64,000 nt of DNA from JANQHS01 sp965227315 (lineage in GTDB: Bacteria > Bacteroidota > Bacteroidia > Cytophagales > CCMP332): contig OZ245737.1 of the NCBI GenBank assembly GCA_965227315.1, positions 2,232,001 to 2,296,000 of the forward strand, given 5' to 3'. Below the pieces are notes generated by a model that saw only the letters and a program-made list of their open reading frames with translations, was not told the origin of the DNA and ran no database searches. Position numbers and translations under genes: made by a program. Below, in pieces: positions 1 to 8,504 of this stretch. Numbering within the stretch: position 1 is the stretch's first letter; every line of letters begins with the position of its first letter.

Positions 1-439
1 CAACCTGTGGTCCACCCAGAAGTTTGAGCAAAACATCACAGCCAACATTGTCACTTAAAGCCACAGTATATTCTATGATCTCGGCTATACTAAGTGTGCC
101 ACCTTTGGGATATTCTTTTCTTATGGGACTCCATAATCCGGGTAACAACTCACTTTTCTGAATATCGATTTTTTGGTCCGGAGAGAGGTTGCCCTTATCT
201 ATTTCGGATAGAACTGTCAATGCGATTGGAAATTTGAAGACACTTTGCATTGGAAAGTGTTTTTGACCATTGATGCTCAATGTGTCCTTGACCTCTATTC
301 CATTAATGGCCACTCCAACAGTTGCCTTTTTGGAACCAATAATATCCTCGATCTTCTGTTTTAATGTTTCAATTCCATGAGCATATCCTTGGATGAATAA
401 TATGAGAATGATGAAGAGTGTAAGAGGTGCTTTTTTCAC
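1..439 (-). CDS. Class A beta-lactamase (A2-type), N-terminal part, cut by window edge
   Basis: A secreted serine beta-lactamase that would hydrolyse beta-lactams in the periplasm; only the first 146 residues lie in the window. I read it from a GTG start at 439 (MKKAPLTLF...), which gives a signal peptide of about 20 residues. The active-site SxxK is S66-V-F-K69, and S129-D130-N131 is the SDN loop at the class A spacing. The stretch around QSVFKFPIALTVL and YTVALSDNVGCD is typical of the Bacteroidota A2 subclass (CfxA/CepA/PER/VEB relatives). The E166 loop and KTG motif fall outside the window, so activity and spectrum cannot be judged. The start codon is the least certain part, because no in-frame ATG precedes the signal peptide. 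Confidence 0.88.
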   Translation of the reverse strand, partial: MKKAPLTLFIILILFIQGYAHGIETLKQKIEDIIGSKKATVGVAINGIEVKDTLSINGQKHFPMQSVFKFPIALTVLSEIDKGNLSPDQKIDIQKSELLPGLWSPIRKEYPKGGTLSIAEIIEYTVALSDNVGCDVLLKLLGGPQV

Positions 440-586
440 TATGGGTCTTTTTTTGCCTGAGGATAGTGCCCGATTATGCTCGATGAGCATTGGCTTTCGA
501 GTTGTTGTTGAAGTTACTGTTTCATACTGCCCTTTATTGATCATTCATCGGCCTGTGGATTTTGAGTTTATGTTGACGGGTCATAC

Positions 587-1138
587 TTAAATAACGGTAG
601 CTGTTCCCCAATAGTTAAAGCTGGCGGGCTTCCATCCGGGTATGTACATTGTTTCTACCTGACTTATTTTGAAGCCATTGCTATTGATCAGATCAGGGAT
701 ATCCCTGTTCAGATTACAACCGCCACCAAACCGTTTCCATAGGGGATTGATCAGATTTTGCCATCGTTCAACAGCCTTATCAGGTGCTTTGCCATGCTCA
801 CAAAAGACAAGTACTCCATTGGGTTTGATCACTCTTCTCAACTCTTCAAACGCAGGGGAAAGATCCGGAATTGTACACAAGCTATAGGTCACGACTGCTG
901 AGTCAAAGCTATTGCTATCGACGGGGATATTCTCCGCAAATGCCTTTAGGAAAGTGAATTCAAAGGATAACTCTTCATGATCAACATTGTTTTCTTTCCA
1001 GGTCTCCTCGGATGGATCTATTCCCAGGACACTCTTCACTTCGGTTTTATGATAAAAGGGGAGGTTTAGTCCGGAGCCAATTCCAATTTCGAGCACATTC
1101 CCAAATGCCATAGGGACAATTTTCTCCCTCTGTTTCAT
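587..1138 (-). CDS. Class I SAM-dependent methyltransferase
   Basis: A small UbiE/METTL7-like methyltransferase. The SAM-binding glycine motif LEIGIGSGLNLP is near residue 16, the acidic end of beta-2 is GIDPSEE, and CEHGKAPD lies in the second half. From the ATG at 1138 it has 183 residues, which is short at the N terminus. The same frame stays open upstream and encodes GLYSKYILPKVIDR then TCRQKPN, which fits the usual N terminus of this family. That extension begins at an ATA codon (1204-1202) five bases after AAGGAG (1215-1210), so the real start may lie there. The substrate is unknown. Confidence 0.82.
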   Translation of the reverse strand: MKQREKIVPMAFGNVLEIGIGSGLNLPFYHKTEVKSVLGIDPSEETWKENNVDHEELSFEFTFLKAFAENIPVDSNSFDSAVVTYSLCTIPDLSPAFEELRRVIKPNGVLVFCEHGKAPDKAVERWQNLINPLWKRFGGGCNLNRDIPDLINSNGFKISQVETMYIPGWKPASFNYWGTATVI

Positions 1139-1216
1139 GTTAGGCTTTTGTCTACAGGTTCGGTCAATGACCTTCGGGAGTATGTATTTGCTGTATAGTC
1201 CTATGATATCTCCTTG

Positions 1217-1286
1217 CTAATGGTTTCGGCAATGCACAGTGAGCGATTCCAAGGCGCTTCACTATCCGCTTGCGATAAGTTTGTTC
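1217..1286. repeat. Degenerate attC-like palindrome
   Basis: This stretch reads like a worn copy of the long palindrome at 12127. GGCAATGCACAGTGAG here corresponds to GGCTATGCGTAGTGAG there, and both continue into a GATTYCAAGGC stretch. Its right part (CACTATCCGCTTGCG) is a partial inverted complement of its left part. It lies in the gap between the redoxin lipoprotein and the methyltransferase. I infer common descent; the copy is diverged. Confidence 0.4.
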
Positions 1287-1370
1287 AATCTAATTGCTTT
1301 CAATCAAAACTTCAAATTCATTGCTTGTAGCCTTTTTTGTTTGCTGGCTATTCTTCGGACGGTTAAATTT

Positions 1371-2132
1371 TTAGTTAGTCTTTAAAAAGGCCGTTAATTC
1401 GGAAGGTTCGGCTCTGTTTCTGTAATCTGCATCTAAAAAGGCATAGACAATTATACCTTCCTGGTTGATTATATATGTTGCTGCCAATGGAAGCTCGTTT
1501 GATTCATCGCCGTTATATTCATTTAGGCCGAATGATTGGTTGTATATATCTGCAACTTCTTCGGTTAATTGAAATACAATTCCATATTCTCTTGCTACCT
1601 GATTTCCAATATCGCTTAGCACTTCAAATTCTAATTCATGTTTTTCGGAAGTACTGATCGATTCATCCGGCAATTCAGGTGTCAATGCTATTAGGTTAGC
1701 ACCATTTGCCTTGAAGTTTGGTAATTCTTGTTGTAATGCCTGAAGTGTCAAATTGCAATAAGGGCACCATCCACCTCGATACCAGGTCAAAACAACATCG
1801 CCTTTTTTGAGATATTCTGATAGTGATACAGGATTACCTACGGCATTGTTTAGAGAGAAATCCGGAGCTTTGTCTCCTATTTGTTTTGCTGTATTGACAA
1901 TTCCACTTTCCTCAACGGACTCAAGTCCCTCTTTATATATCCTCTTTTTCTTTTCATCAGCCTTGAGTTCGAAATTTGATTTTCTCTCTTCCAATCTGGA
2001 TTTTAATGAAGTCTTGTCTTCCGTATTCATATCAACTTCTTTTTGATGATCTTCCTTCCTCTCATCGTGATTTCCGCTATTGCATGAAATCAGACAACTG
2101 AGAACAATTGCGGATAGACATATGGTTTTCAT
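1371..2132 (-). CDS. AhpC/TSA-family redoxin lipoprotein
   Basis: A peroxiredoxin-like thiol protein anchored outside the inner membrane. The signal peptide ends in the lipobox LISC (lipidated C17). A charged, helical linker of about 65 residues precedes the thioredoxin fold. The redox motif is GGWCPYCN with C123 and C126 in a WYRG context, as in the alkyl hydroperoxide reductase/TSA superfamily. It overlaps the upstream reductase-like gene by four bases (2129-2132), so the two are probably translationally coupled. The pairing suggests the reductase-like protein and this redoxin act together in thiol or peroxide stress, although one is predicted cytoplasmic and the other exported. Confidence 0.85.
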   Translation of the reverse strand: MKTICLSAIVLSCLISCNSGNHDERKEDHQKEVDMNTEDKTSLKSRLEERKSNFELKADEKKKRIYKEGLESVEESGIVNTAKQIGDKAPDFSLNNAVGNPVSLSEYLKKGDVVLTWYRGGWCPYCNLTLQALQQELPNFKANGANLIALTPELPDESISTSEKHELEFEVLSDIGNQVAREYGIVFQLTEEVADIYNQSFGLNEYNGDESNELPLAATYIINQEGIIVYAFLDADYRNRAEPSELTAFLKTN

Positions 2133-3829
2133 ATTTGGTTTGTTTTTTTCTCCAGGTATTTATGCACATATGATATGACCACGGATCCTTCACCGACAGC
2201 TGATGCTACCCTTTTGACTGAGCCACTCCTTATATCTCCAACGGCAAAGATCCCGGGCCAGGAAGTCTCATAGGGATAGGCATCTTGATTTACATCGCTC
2301 CCGGTGATAATGAATCCCTTGTCATCGAGTCGTATGGTTTTTTCCAACCAATCTGTATTCGGTACGGCCCCAATGAGGATGAATAGGGAAGAAGTGTCAA
2401 TTGTTCGTGTTGATCCATCCCGATCATTGATCAATTCCACTGAAGACAAACTGTTTTCGCCGCTTAGGCTTTTTATTTGAGTGTTTGTGATAATATCTAT
2501 TCTTGGGTCTTCTTCGATTCGCTCTGATAGGTAGGAAGACATTGTGGCACCTAGTCCATCTTTTCTCACTACGATATAGGTTTTCTTTGCATATCTGGAA
2601 AGATACATAGCCGCCTGGCCTGCCGAATTACCCCCTCCAACAATGACGGCGTTTGTTCCAAGGCAAAATCTGGCTTCCAGTTCCGTGGCGGCATAGTAAA
2701 TTCCATTCCCTTCAAATTTGACCAATTGATCGATACCAAGTCTTCTGTATTGGACGCCATTTGCGAGGATCACCGATTTGGCTACGACGCACTTTTGATC
2801 ATCGAGTTCAATCCTATATTTCCCGTTTTCCCGGGCTAAACCCACAGCTCTTCTTGGGACCGTAAACTTTGCTCCGAATTTGAATGCTTGAATTTCGGCC
2901 CTGTATGATAATTCAGCTCCTGATATTCCTGTTGGGAACCCCAAGTAATTTTCAATTCTCGATGAAGTTCCGGCTTGCCCTCCGATTGTTGTGTCTTCAA
3001 TCGTCAATACGCTTAATCCTTCCGAGCTGGCATAAATAGAAGCGGCCAGTCCGGATGGGCCTGCCCCTACAACTACCAGGTCAAACTCGTCTTCAGTACT
3101 CAAAACCAGGTCTAAACCAAGAAAAGAGGCAATAGACATTGGACTCGGATCGGGTATTACTTCAGAATTACCGACCACGGCAAAGCTTTCTGTTTCAGGC
3201 AAAACACAGTTCTCCGAGATCTTGTCCAGTTCTTTTTGATCATCTCTGTCGACCAGCCGGAAAGGGATCCGGCTTCTGTTTAAGAACTCAAGAACCCTAT
3301 TGAGACCTGGGTCTTTATCCTTTCCAACTAATATGACTCCACCTTCTCCCCATTCGATCAACAAATGTCTACGTGCAATAAATGCGCTAACCAATACATC
3401 CCCTAATTCGGGAACGGCGCCAATGAGTTCAATGATTTTCTTATGTGTAACCCTGATGATGTGGGTATCACAATCAGCAACACCGGCAAGAAAGGTTTTC
3501 TGTCCCATTAATAGCCCTAACTCGCCGACAAATTGCCCCTGTTTGATGCTCACCACATCTCGATTCTTGAGGCGATCTACGATGTTCAGGGCTCCCTCAA
3601 TGATATAGGCAAAATCGTATGAATCCTGGCCAACTTCAAAAAACACGCTGCCTTCCGGTAAAAACTCCTTTTTCCCGTTTTCTTCCAGGATATTGAATAG
3701 GTCTGCTGACAATTCCGGCCATGCAACGTCTGCATTGGGGTAAAAGTCCCCCGATGTTCTTGTTTCCTGAGAATTTTCTGATTTCATTTTTGGGATCGTG
3801 ATTTCATCGTTCTGTAAATGGGGTATCAC
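2129..3829 (-). CDS. Cyclic-nucleotide-binding domain fused to thioredoxin-reductase-like FAD oxidoreductase
   Basis: A three-part protein of 566 residues. Residues about 40-160 form a CRP-type cNMP-binding fold (GQFVGELGLLMG is the phosphate-binding cassette). Residues about 165-235 are a small alpha/beta linker. From about 250 the chain is a low-molecular-weight thioredoxin reductase: FAD motif VVVGAGPSGLAAS, NAD(P) motif VIVGGGNSAGQAA, and C-terminal FAD motif GIFAVGDIR. The redox-active CxxC expected between the NAD(P) and FAD segments is absent (YYAATELEARFC), so it cannot reduce thioredoxin by the standard mechanism. M15 is an alternative start. It is co-directional with, and overlaps, the redoxin gene. 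Confidence 0.88.
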   Translation of the reverse strand: MIPHLQNDEITIPKMKSENSQETRTSGDFYPNADVAWPELSADLFNILEENGKKEFLPEGSVFFEVGQDSYDFAYIIEGALNIVDRLKNRDVVSIKQGQFVGELGLLMGQKTFLAGVADCDTHIIRVTHKKIIELIGAVPELGDVLVSAFIARRHLLIEWGEGGVILVGKDKDPGLNRVLEFLNRSRIPFRLVDRDDQKELDKISENCVLPETESFAVVGNSEVIPDPSPMSIASFLGLDLVLSTEDEFDLVVVGAGPSGLAASIYASSEGLSVLTIEDTTIGGQAGTSSRIENYLGFPTGISGAELSYRAEIQAFKFGAKFTVPRRAVGLARENGKYRIELDDQKCVVAKSVILANGVQYRRLGIDQLVKFEGNGIYYAATELEARFCLGTNAVIVGGGNSAGQAAMYLSRYAKKTYIVVRKDGLGATMSSYLSERIEEDPRIDIITNTQIKSLSGENSLSSVELINDRDGSTRTIDTSSLFILIGAVPNTDWLEKTIRLDDKGFIITGSDVNQDAYPYETSWPGIFAVGDIRSGSVKRVASAVGEGSVVISYVHKYLEKKTNQI

Positions 3830-4005
3830 CCGATCTTCTTCCTCTTTATAACTGGTTCAATGAGGTTTGGTTTGTTGAACTGTCTCGTGTATGGGTCATG
3901 GAGGATTTCGACTCGCTGACTTTTTGGTTTCAACTAGCCTCAATTATAATGATACTTTCTTGATCACCTTAACTGCCATTATTTATGCATCGAGTTGTAC
4001 CTGCT

Positions 4006-4986
4006 TTACTTTTCCACCTGATTGTCAATCCAGGTCATGAGTTTGTCTTTGTCAATTGCATTCCAGGTTGACTGGGTGTTCTTTTTCTGTGATTGATTGT
4101 CTTCCGGTTGTAATACAATTAGCTCGGTATTCTTGTTACCTGCCAGTTCCAATTCGGCTAAAAAGCCAACCATATCTGTCGAATTGTTTTCATACAAAGT
4201 CCTGAGTTGATTTCTGAGCTTGTACTTTATTGCGGGTTCTATATACGCGAGAATAGCATAGTCCTTATAAATATTGATATTTCTATTTTTTGGATCAAAG
4301 TAGCTGTAAGATGAGAAATCATAATAACTCTCAGGATTTGTTTGTGGTGTGCCTTTCAAATAGGTCTCCAGCATATAGTTGATAAATTTCGGTTCCCAGA
4401 GGTCGATTCGATTGATCCTTATATCTCGTTCGTGTTGATGCCATTTTCTTATAAAGTCTAAGGTAAAGTTGCAAATAACAATGCCCTTGATGTTGAGTTG
4501 AAAATCGAGATCACTCTCTTTTATCAACTTGATATATCGCATCGCTCTATGTCCTGTGAGACTTGCACCTAAGAAGAAAACATTGTTATTCGGCAGATCA
4601 TGTTTGTCAAAGACTTCTTGGATGAGATTGTGTGTAGAGATCACAGAGGCTTTGGAGAAGTAAAAATCTAGGGGAGTTTCGGTCGAAACCGACAATACTG
4701 CAAAGCCTTTCTCAGATGCCTGAGTATATAGCTGCCTTGAGCTGGCATTCTTCTTATCATACTTTGAATCTTCAAGGAAAATAAGGACACCCTTGATGTC
4801 TCTATTTTCGGGAAGCATGAGGGTATAACCTTTTTGAATGAAGGGTAAGAAGTCATTCTCTTCAGTTCCGATTCTAATGCTATCCTTTTTTGCCGGTTCA
4901 TAATCTTCAACGATTCTCTGCGAAAAGGACTTTGTGCTGAAGATGATCGGAAAGAATAGAAAGAATAGCTTGAAAGGTGTTCTCAT
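4006..4986 (-). CDS. Secreted alpha/beta-hydrolase-like protein
   Basis: A predicted exported protein of about 326 residues. I start it at the ATG at 4986 because MRTPFKLFFLFFPIIFSTKS is a clean signal peptide, while the open frame upstream to 5067 runs through a palindromic repeat. The core has an alpha/beta-hydrolase flavour: a strand GVLIFLEDS, then FFLGASLTGHRAMRY, which could be the nucleophile elbow (G-x-S-x-x-G), and a late TELIVLQPED strand. No family is recognised with confidence. It lies between two regulatory genes of opposite orientation, and the attC-like palindrome upstream suggests it may have been mobilised as a unit. Confidence 0.6.
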   Translation of the reverse strand: MRTPFKLFFLFFPIIFSTKSFSQRIVEDYEPAKKDSIRIGTEENDFLPFIQKGYTLMLPENRDIKGVLIFLEDSKYDKKNASSRQLYTQASEKGFAVLSVSTETPLDFYFSKASVISTHNLIQEVFDKHDLPNNNVFFLGASLTGHRAMRYIKLIKESDLDFQLNIKGIVICNFTLDFIRKWHQHERDIRINRIDLWEPKFINYMLETYLKGTPQTNPESYYDFSSYSYFDPKNRNINIYKDYAILAYIEPAIKYKLRNQLRTLYENNSTDMVGFLAELELAGNKNTELIVLQPEDNQSQKKNTQSTWNAIDKDKLMTWIDNQVEK

Positions 4987-5004
4987 TGTTGGTCGTTTTG
5001 AATC

Positions 5005-5055
5005 ACCTACGAAGGTTTGTGTATGAAGCGTATGCCCGATACGCCCTGTTAGGCA
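5005..5055. repeat. attC-like palindrome, short form
   Basis: GGTTTGTGTATGAAGCGTAT followed by GCCCGA and then a CGCCCTGTTAGGC end (GTTAGGC at 5048-5054, matching the attC core GTTRRRY). It aligns with the palindromes at 14744 and 16134, which carry GGTTAGTGTATGATGCGTAT and GGTCTGTGTATGGTATGTAT. It sits just upstream of the hydrolase-like gene. Confidence 0.5.
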
Positions 5056-5121
5056 TGGCTTGATCAATGATTGAATAAAGGTAATTACTTATTGGCCAAA
5101 CTCTAAAATGGAAGAAGATCG

Positions 5122-5164
5122 ACATGAAAATAATTTCCATGTAAAATAAATTTGACTATATTTG
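5122..5164 (+). promoter_or_regulatory. Promoter and 21-bp palindromic operator of the first marR gene
   Basis: At 5122-5142 the sequence forms an odd-length palindrome with one mismatched pair out of ten (ACATGAAAAT, centre A, ATTTCCATGT). It lies directly upstream of a Bacteroidota-type -7 box TATATTTG (5157-5164), over the expected -33 position. This is the geometry of an autorepressor operator. Related ACATG sequences lie before the nitroreductase and before the second DoxX-like gene. Confidence 0.55.
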
Positions 5165-5181
5165 CGCCTAAGGTATGAGAC

Positions 5182-5631
5182 ATGGCCAGGATTGACGAAG
5201 AGATAAAAACAGATTTCACGAGCGATAAGCAAAGGTTCATGCCCAATTTGATCTATACTTCAAATTGCTTCCGGAACCTGTTTGTCGATTTGTTAGAACC
5301 CTATGGTATATCTCCTCAACAGTTCAATGTTCTGAGAATATTGAGAGGAGCAGGTACTGAGGTGGCCATGAGCTCGATCAAAGACTTAATGGTAGATAAA
5401 TCTCCCAACCTAACAAGACTCTCTGATAAGCTGATGAATAAGGGATTGATTGATAGAAGAAGATCAGCCAACGATAGAAGGGTGGTGTATTTGGTGGTTT
5501 CGGAACCTGGTTTAAAGCTTTTACAGAGGATAGATGATGATGATCTTTTCTCAAAGATGGACTATATGAGCTTAATTACTGAGAAGGAAGCAAAATCGAT
5601 TAATGGCATATTGGACAGAATAAGGCCATAA
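5182..5631 (+). CDS. MarR-family transcriptional regulator (copy 1)
   Basis: A winged-helix regulator of 149 residues. The recognition region MSSIKDLMVDKSPNLTRLSDKL and the wing (RRRSANDRRVVYLVVSEPG) are characteristic of MarR. It is clearly paralogous to the MarR at 19253: both start M-x-[RK]-ID-x-EIK and share PYGISPQQFNVLRIL / PFGISPQQYNILRIL. It leads a cluster with a nitroreductase and a DoxX-like membrane protein and probably represses it together with itself through the palindrome at 5122-5142. The ligand is unknown; quinones or electrophiles are a guess from the neighbours. Confidence 0.92.
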   Translation: MARIDEEIKTDFTSDKQRFMPNLIYTSNCFRNLFVDLLEPYGISPQQFNVLRILRGAGTEVAMSSIKDLMVDKSPNLTRLSDKLMNKGLIDRRRSANDRRVVYLVVSEPGLKLLQRIDDDDLFSKMDYMSLITEKEAKSINGILDRIRP

Positions 5632-5652
5632 AAAATTTTCTCATAATATTTT

Positions 5653-5672
5653 ACATGAGAAATAATAACATG
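5653..5672 (+). promoter_or_regulatory. Second ACATG operator-like site, before the nitroreductase gene
   Basis: ACATGAGAAATAATAACATG lies in the 73-base gap between marR and the nitroreductase gene. It shares ACATGAxAAATAAT with the marR operator at 5122 and with a site at 19739. It probably allows separate MarR control of the downstream genes. Confidence 0.42.
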
Positions 5673-5704
5673 AAGAATAAATTGACAATTAAGACAGTTG
5701 AAAA

Positions 5705-6337
5705 ATGAGTGTAATAGAATCATTGAAATGGAGATCGGCGATCAAAAAATTTGATCCAAATAAGAAAGTCAGCAATGCTGATGTCGAACAATTAATAGAA
5801 GCAGCTAATCTCGCTGCTACATCCGGAGGGTTACAACCTTTTAGGATGGTAGTTGTAGCCGAGGGCGAATTGAAATCACAGCTTGCTCAACATGCCTTTG
5901 GACAGCAACAGGTAAAGGATGCATCACATGTACTGGTTTTTTCAGTCGAGACCGATATAAGCGCAAACACCGTAGACGCGTACATTAAGCGTGCGGCTGA
6001 AGTAAGGGGGCAGGGAAAAGAATCGTTGATCGCTTATTCGGACTCCATGAAGACCTATATCTCTTCAATGGATACTGACACAAGAATAGCCTGGGGTAAA
6101 AACCAGGCATACATAGCCTTAGGAACTGTACTTACGGTTGCAGCTGAAATGAAAATAGATACCTGTCCTATGGAGGGGTTTGATGCCATTCAGTTTCAGC
6201 AGATCCTTGGGTTGAAACCTAAAGATCTAATGCCTGTATTAATTCTTCCGATCGGATATAGATCGGAGAAGGATGTGCATTCGAAAGAGGCAAAGATCAG
6301 AAAAAGGAGAGAAGAATTCATACTGGAACTTAAATAA
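5705..6337 (+). CDS. NAD(P)H-dependent nitroreductase-family oxidoreductase
   Basis: An FMN-dependent NfsB-like nitroreductase of 210 residues. The N-terminal FMN-phosphate motif is KWRSAIKKFDP, followed by AANLAATSGGLQPFRMVVV (substrate and FMN loop). The C-terminal half has CPMEGFD and the conserved PVLILPIGYRSEKD, where the terminal FMN contact lies. Such enzymes reduce nitro-aromatics or quinones with two electrons. It sits between marR and a DoxX-like gene and is eight bases from the latter, so it is probably co-transcribed and induced by the MarR ligand. Confidence 0.92.
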   Translation: MSVIESLKWRSAIKKFDPNKKVSNADVEQLIEAANLAATSGGLQPFRMVVVAEGELKSQLAQHAFGQQQVKDASHVLVFSVETDISANTVDAYIKRAAEVRGQGKESLIAYSDSMKTYISSMDTDTRIAWGKNQAYIALGTVLTVAAEMKIDTCPMEGFDAIQFQQILGLKPKDLMPVLILPIGYRSEKDVHSKEAKIRKRREEFILELK

Positions 6338-6345
6338 GAAAAACA

Positions 6346-6711
6346 ATGAAAAAGAGAGATTTAATTATTTACAGAACAATTACAGCACTATTCTCGGTAC
6401 TGGTGCTGATGGGGGCAAGTCAATATTTCTTTAACTATGAGGTGGTAAAGGAAATGTTTGAAGGCATACAATTCCCTACTTATCTTATTTATCCAATGGG
6501 AGTAGCCAAATTTTTAGGCCTCATTGCAATATGGTCAAATAGATCCAAGACAATGAAGGAATGGGCCTATGCAGGTTATGTCTTCAACTTTATTTTGGCG
6601 ATTTCCGCGCACCTCAATGTAAGTGACGGTGAATTTATACCGGCAACAATTGCTTTGGTGTTTGTAGTGGCCTCCTATATATATGATAGAAGAGTGTATG
6701 TAAGGAATTAG
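6346..6711 (+). CDS. DoxX-like small membrane protein (copy 1)
   Basis: A 121-residue protein with four predicted membrane helices, matching the DoxX-like family in length and in the PMGVAKFLGLIAIWSNRS segment between helices two and three. It is a paralogue of the protein at 19771 (PLAIAKFLGLVAIWTNRS). It follows the nitroreductase after eight bases. DoxX-like proteins often accompany MarR or HxlR regulators and oxidoreductases; the molecular role is not settled. Confidence 0.85.
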   Translation: MKKRDLIIYRTITALFSVLVLMGASQYFFNYEVVKEMFEGIQFPTYLIYPMGVAKFLGLIAIWSNRSKTMKEWAYAGYVFNFILAISAHLNVSDGEFIPATIALVFVVASYIYDRRVYVRN

Positions 6712-6727
6712 GAATTAAATGAGGGCT

Positions 6728-6844
6728 TTAGCGATAAAACTCTCTTTTTTTATCCTCTCCAAGCTTTCTTCCCATAGGAGACGGGATGTACCCTGAACCA
6801 TTCGCTTCTTTGGTTGGAGCAATTCCAAATGTTTTCTTGATCAT
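6728..6844 (-). CDS. Possible 38-residue ORF or gene remnant
   Basis: An ATG-initiated frame (MIKKTFGIAPTKE, then SGYIPSPMGRKLGED) with gene-like composition but no recognisable family and no clear ribosome-binding site. It could be a small protein, or the tail of a gene whose front has been lost at the left edge of the cassette region. It overlaps nothing. I list it because it occupies an otherwise empty gap. Confidence 0.2.
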   Translation of the reverse strand: MIKKTFGIAPTKEANGSGYIPSPMGRKLGEDKKREFYR

Positions 6845-6965
6845 ATTCCCATTTCTTTTTTGCAATACAAAAGTCCTTGGAGTAAAAGAAAATGGCTAAA
6901 TGATTTCGAGGAAAGACTAAATGAAATTACGGTATTAATTACAACCTTGGAATTGACGTTGGTTG

Positions 6966-7084
6966 TGTCTAACGATCAGCTAAAATCCGTAGGCTGGCCG
7001 ATTGTTTATTTCTTTAAAAGTATCTGATTGAAATGCTCTTTGCAAGTAGCTCATTAGCCTATTTATTTTTAGCGCTTGTTACCA
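6966..7084. repeat. attC-like palindrome at the left end of the cassette array
   Basis: The left arm (GTCTAAC, matching RYYYAAC, then GATCAGCTAAAA) is an imperfect inverted repeat of the right arm (TTTTTAGCGCTTGTTACC). Internally it carries AATCCGTAGGCTGGCCGATT (6984-7003). The palindrome at 44765 repeats this at exactly the same distance from TAACG as AATCCGTAAGCTGGACGGTT. It closes the 3' side of the PIN gene, where an attC site would be expected for a minus-strand cassette. Confidence 0.6.
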
Positions 7085-7089
7085 GCTTT

Positions 7090-8487
7090 TTAGTCTTTGA
7101 AGTCATAATAGAATTGATAAATTCCTTGTGATCTAATGAGCCTAAAAGAAATACTTTCGAACTCCCACTTTCTTCCTTGCCATTCTTCCTGTTCCAGTTC
7201 AGGTTGTTTAATGTCTCCCGATTGATCTATGTCATCACCAAGCGCTTGATATAGTTTAGGAGAGAGCTTTTCTATTTCAAAATAGTAAGTGATTTTTTTG
7301 TTGCTGGGAGCTATTTGACTGAGAACGAGCATCTCAATTTTTCCTTCGTTGTTTGCCACAGCAAGCATCTTGTTAAAGAAATCAAATAGAAAGTGTGGAA
7401 TATGATACGTTCTTAGGATTCGTGATTCTAGCTTTTCCTCAGTATAGTTATGGAACTTCAAATACTCAAAAGGAATTTGCAAATCAAGTTTGTAAGACCT
7501 TGGCTGTAAGTATGAATTGTAGTACTCAACAAATTCTTGTGGTTTGAAAAGCAAAGTATCCGACTTAAATTTTTCATAGACTTTACTTGTCTTCTTAAAT
7601 GCTCTTTTGTCATTGACTATGTAGAAGTTACAGGTTGAGCCGAAACCTGCATGGAAAGCATCTTCAGTGGTATTAGAAAATGTTTCTTTTCTTCCTTTCT
7701 TAATATTTACGCGATCCTCCTGATAACCATGCATATCTAACATGATATAGTCATTAGAAATCTCATTAAACCATTTTGGGGCGTTTTTATCGGTTTGTTG
7801 GTATTGAGAAAAATCATCAACGCCTAACTTATCATATACTTTGTTTATGCTTTCATATGGATTGGCGATATCAAATAATTTGTCTCGGTTGATTTTTAAA
7901 CCGGATTGAACCATCTCTCTCAGATTTTTATAGTCTTCATTTAGGTTCATATTGGTTAGCATCTTACCAAAGCTCGAAAAGAAACCTTCCATTGTCGAAT
8001 TTTCCTTAAGTCCAGGAAACATTTTGTTTAATTGATCCGGGCTTTGAGGATTAGATAATGCATCCTGGAATGCCTTATCAAGAGGTATTGATTTTATCAG
8101 TTTAACAAAGGTTTTGCCAAGAGATGATGTTAAGGGATCACCTTCAAAGATTTCTTGTAACTTATCTAGACTAAAGTTTTCAAATAAATTCTTGTCTTCT
8201 ACTCTTTGATCAAATAGTCTCTTTGGGTCATCATAGCTCAGCCTGATTTTTTTTCCATCATTCGAAAGGCAGCAATTATTTGTTAAGAAGGTGATAAATT
8301 CCAGATCTTCTTCAATAGTTTTTAGTTGCCCTGGATCTTCCTTATAGCTTGAAAGTATATCTCCAATATGTGAAGTTGAGAAGAGAGTCACAATTCTTTG
8401 GGGTTGACGCAGAAGTTCCTTTAGCTGTTCATGATAACCAGCCTTCATTTGAGAGATTACGTTCCAATCTAGGTAAATGAAGATCAT
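7090..8487 (-). CDS. PIN-like domain protein, putative ribonuclease
   Basis: A 465-residue protein that opens with IYLDWNVISQMK. A beta-strand ending in an acidic residue (D7) and an N-V start of helix one is the signature of a PIN-fold nuclease; a further acidic cluster (EEDLEFITFLTNN) lies near residue 75. The later two thirds (residues about 100-465) are not recognised and include a possible second acidic core around FSNTTEDAFHAGFGSTCNF and YIVNDKRAFKKT, which would fit PIN motifs DAxHA and T/S-x-D. The gene begins 17 bases after the 3' end of a tRNA-like element and follows a HEPN gene, all in the same direction. I infer an RNase acting in a toxin or defence setting; the substrate is unknown. 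Confidence 0.6.
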   Translation of the reverse strand: MIFIYLDWNVISQMKAGYHEQLKELLRQPQRIVTLFSTSHIGDILSSYKEDPGQLKTIEEDLEFITFLTNNCCLSNDGKKIRLSYDDPKRLFDQRVEDKNLFENFSLDKLQEIFEGDPLTSSLGKTFVKLIKSIPLDKAFQDALSNPQSPDQLNKMFPGLKENSTMEGFFSSFGKMLTNMNLNEDYKNLREMVQSGLKINRDKLFDIANPYESINKVYDKLGVDDFSQYQQTDKNAPKWFNEISNDYIMLDMHGYQEDRVNIKKGRKETFSNTTEDAFHAGFGSTCNFYIVNDKRAFKKTSKVYEKFKSDTLLFKPQEFVEYYNSYLQPRSYKLDLQIPFEYLKFHNYTEEKLESRILRTYHIPHFLFDFFNKMLAVANNEGKIEMLVLSQIAPSNKKITYYFEIEKLSPKLYQALGDDIDQSGDIKQPELEQEEWQGRKWEFESISFRLIRSQGIYQFYYDFKD

Positions 8488-8504
8488 TTTTTAGCCGTTT
8501 GATT

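Noticed and set aside
393..590. Plus-strand frame of 65 codons
   Set aside because: It lies across the beta-lactamase start on the other strand and has no coding character.
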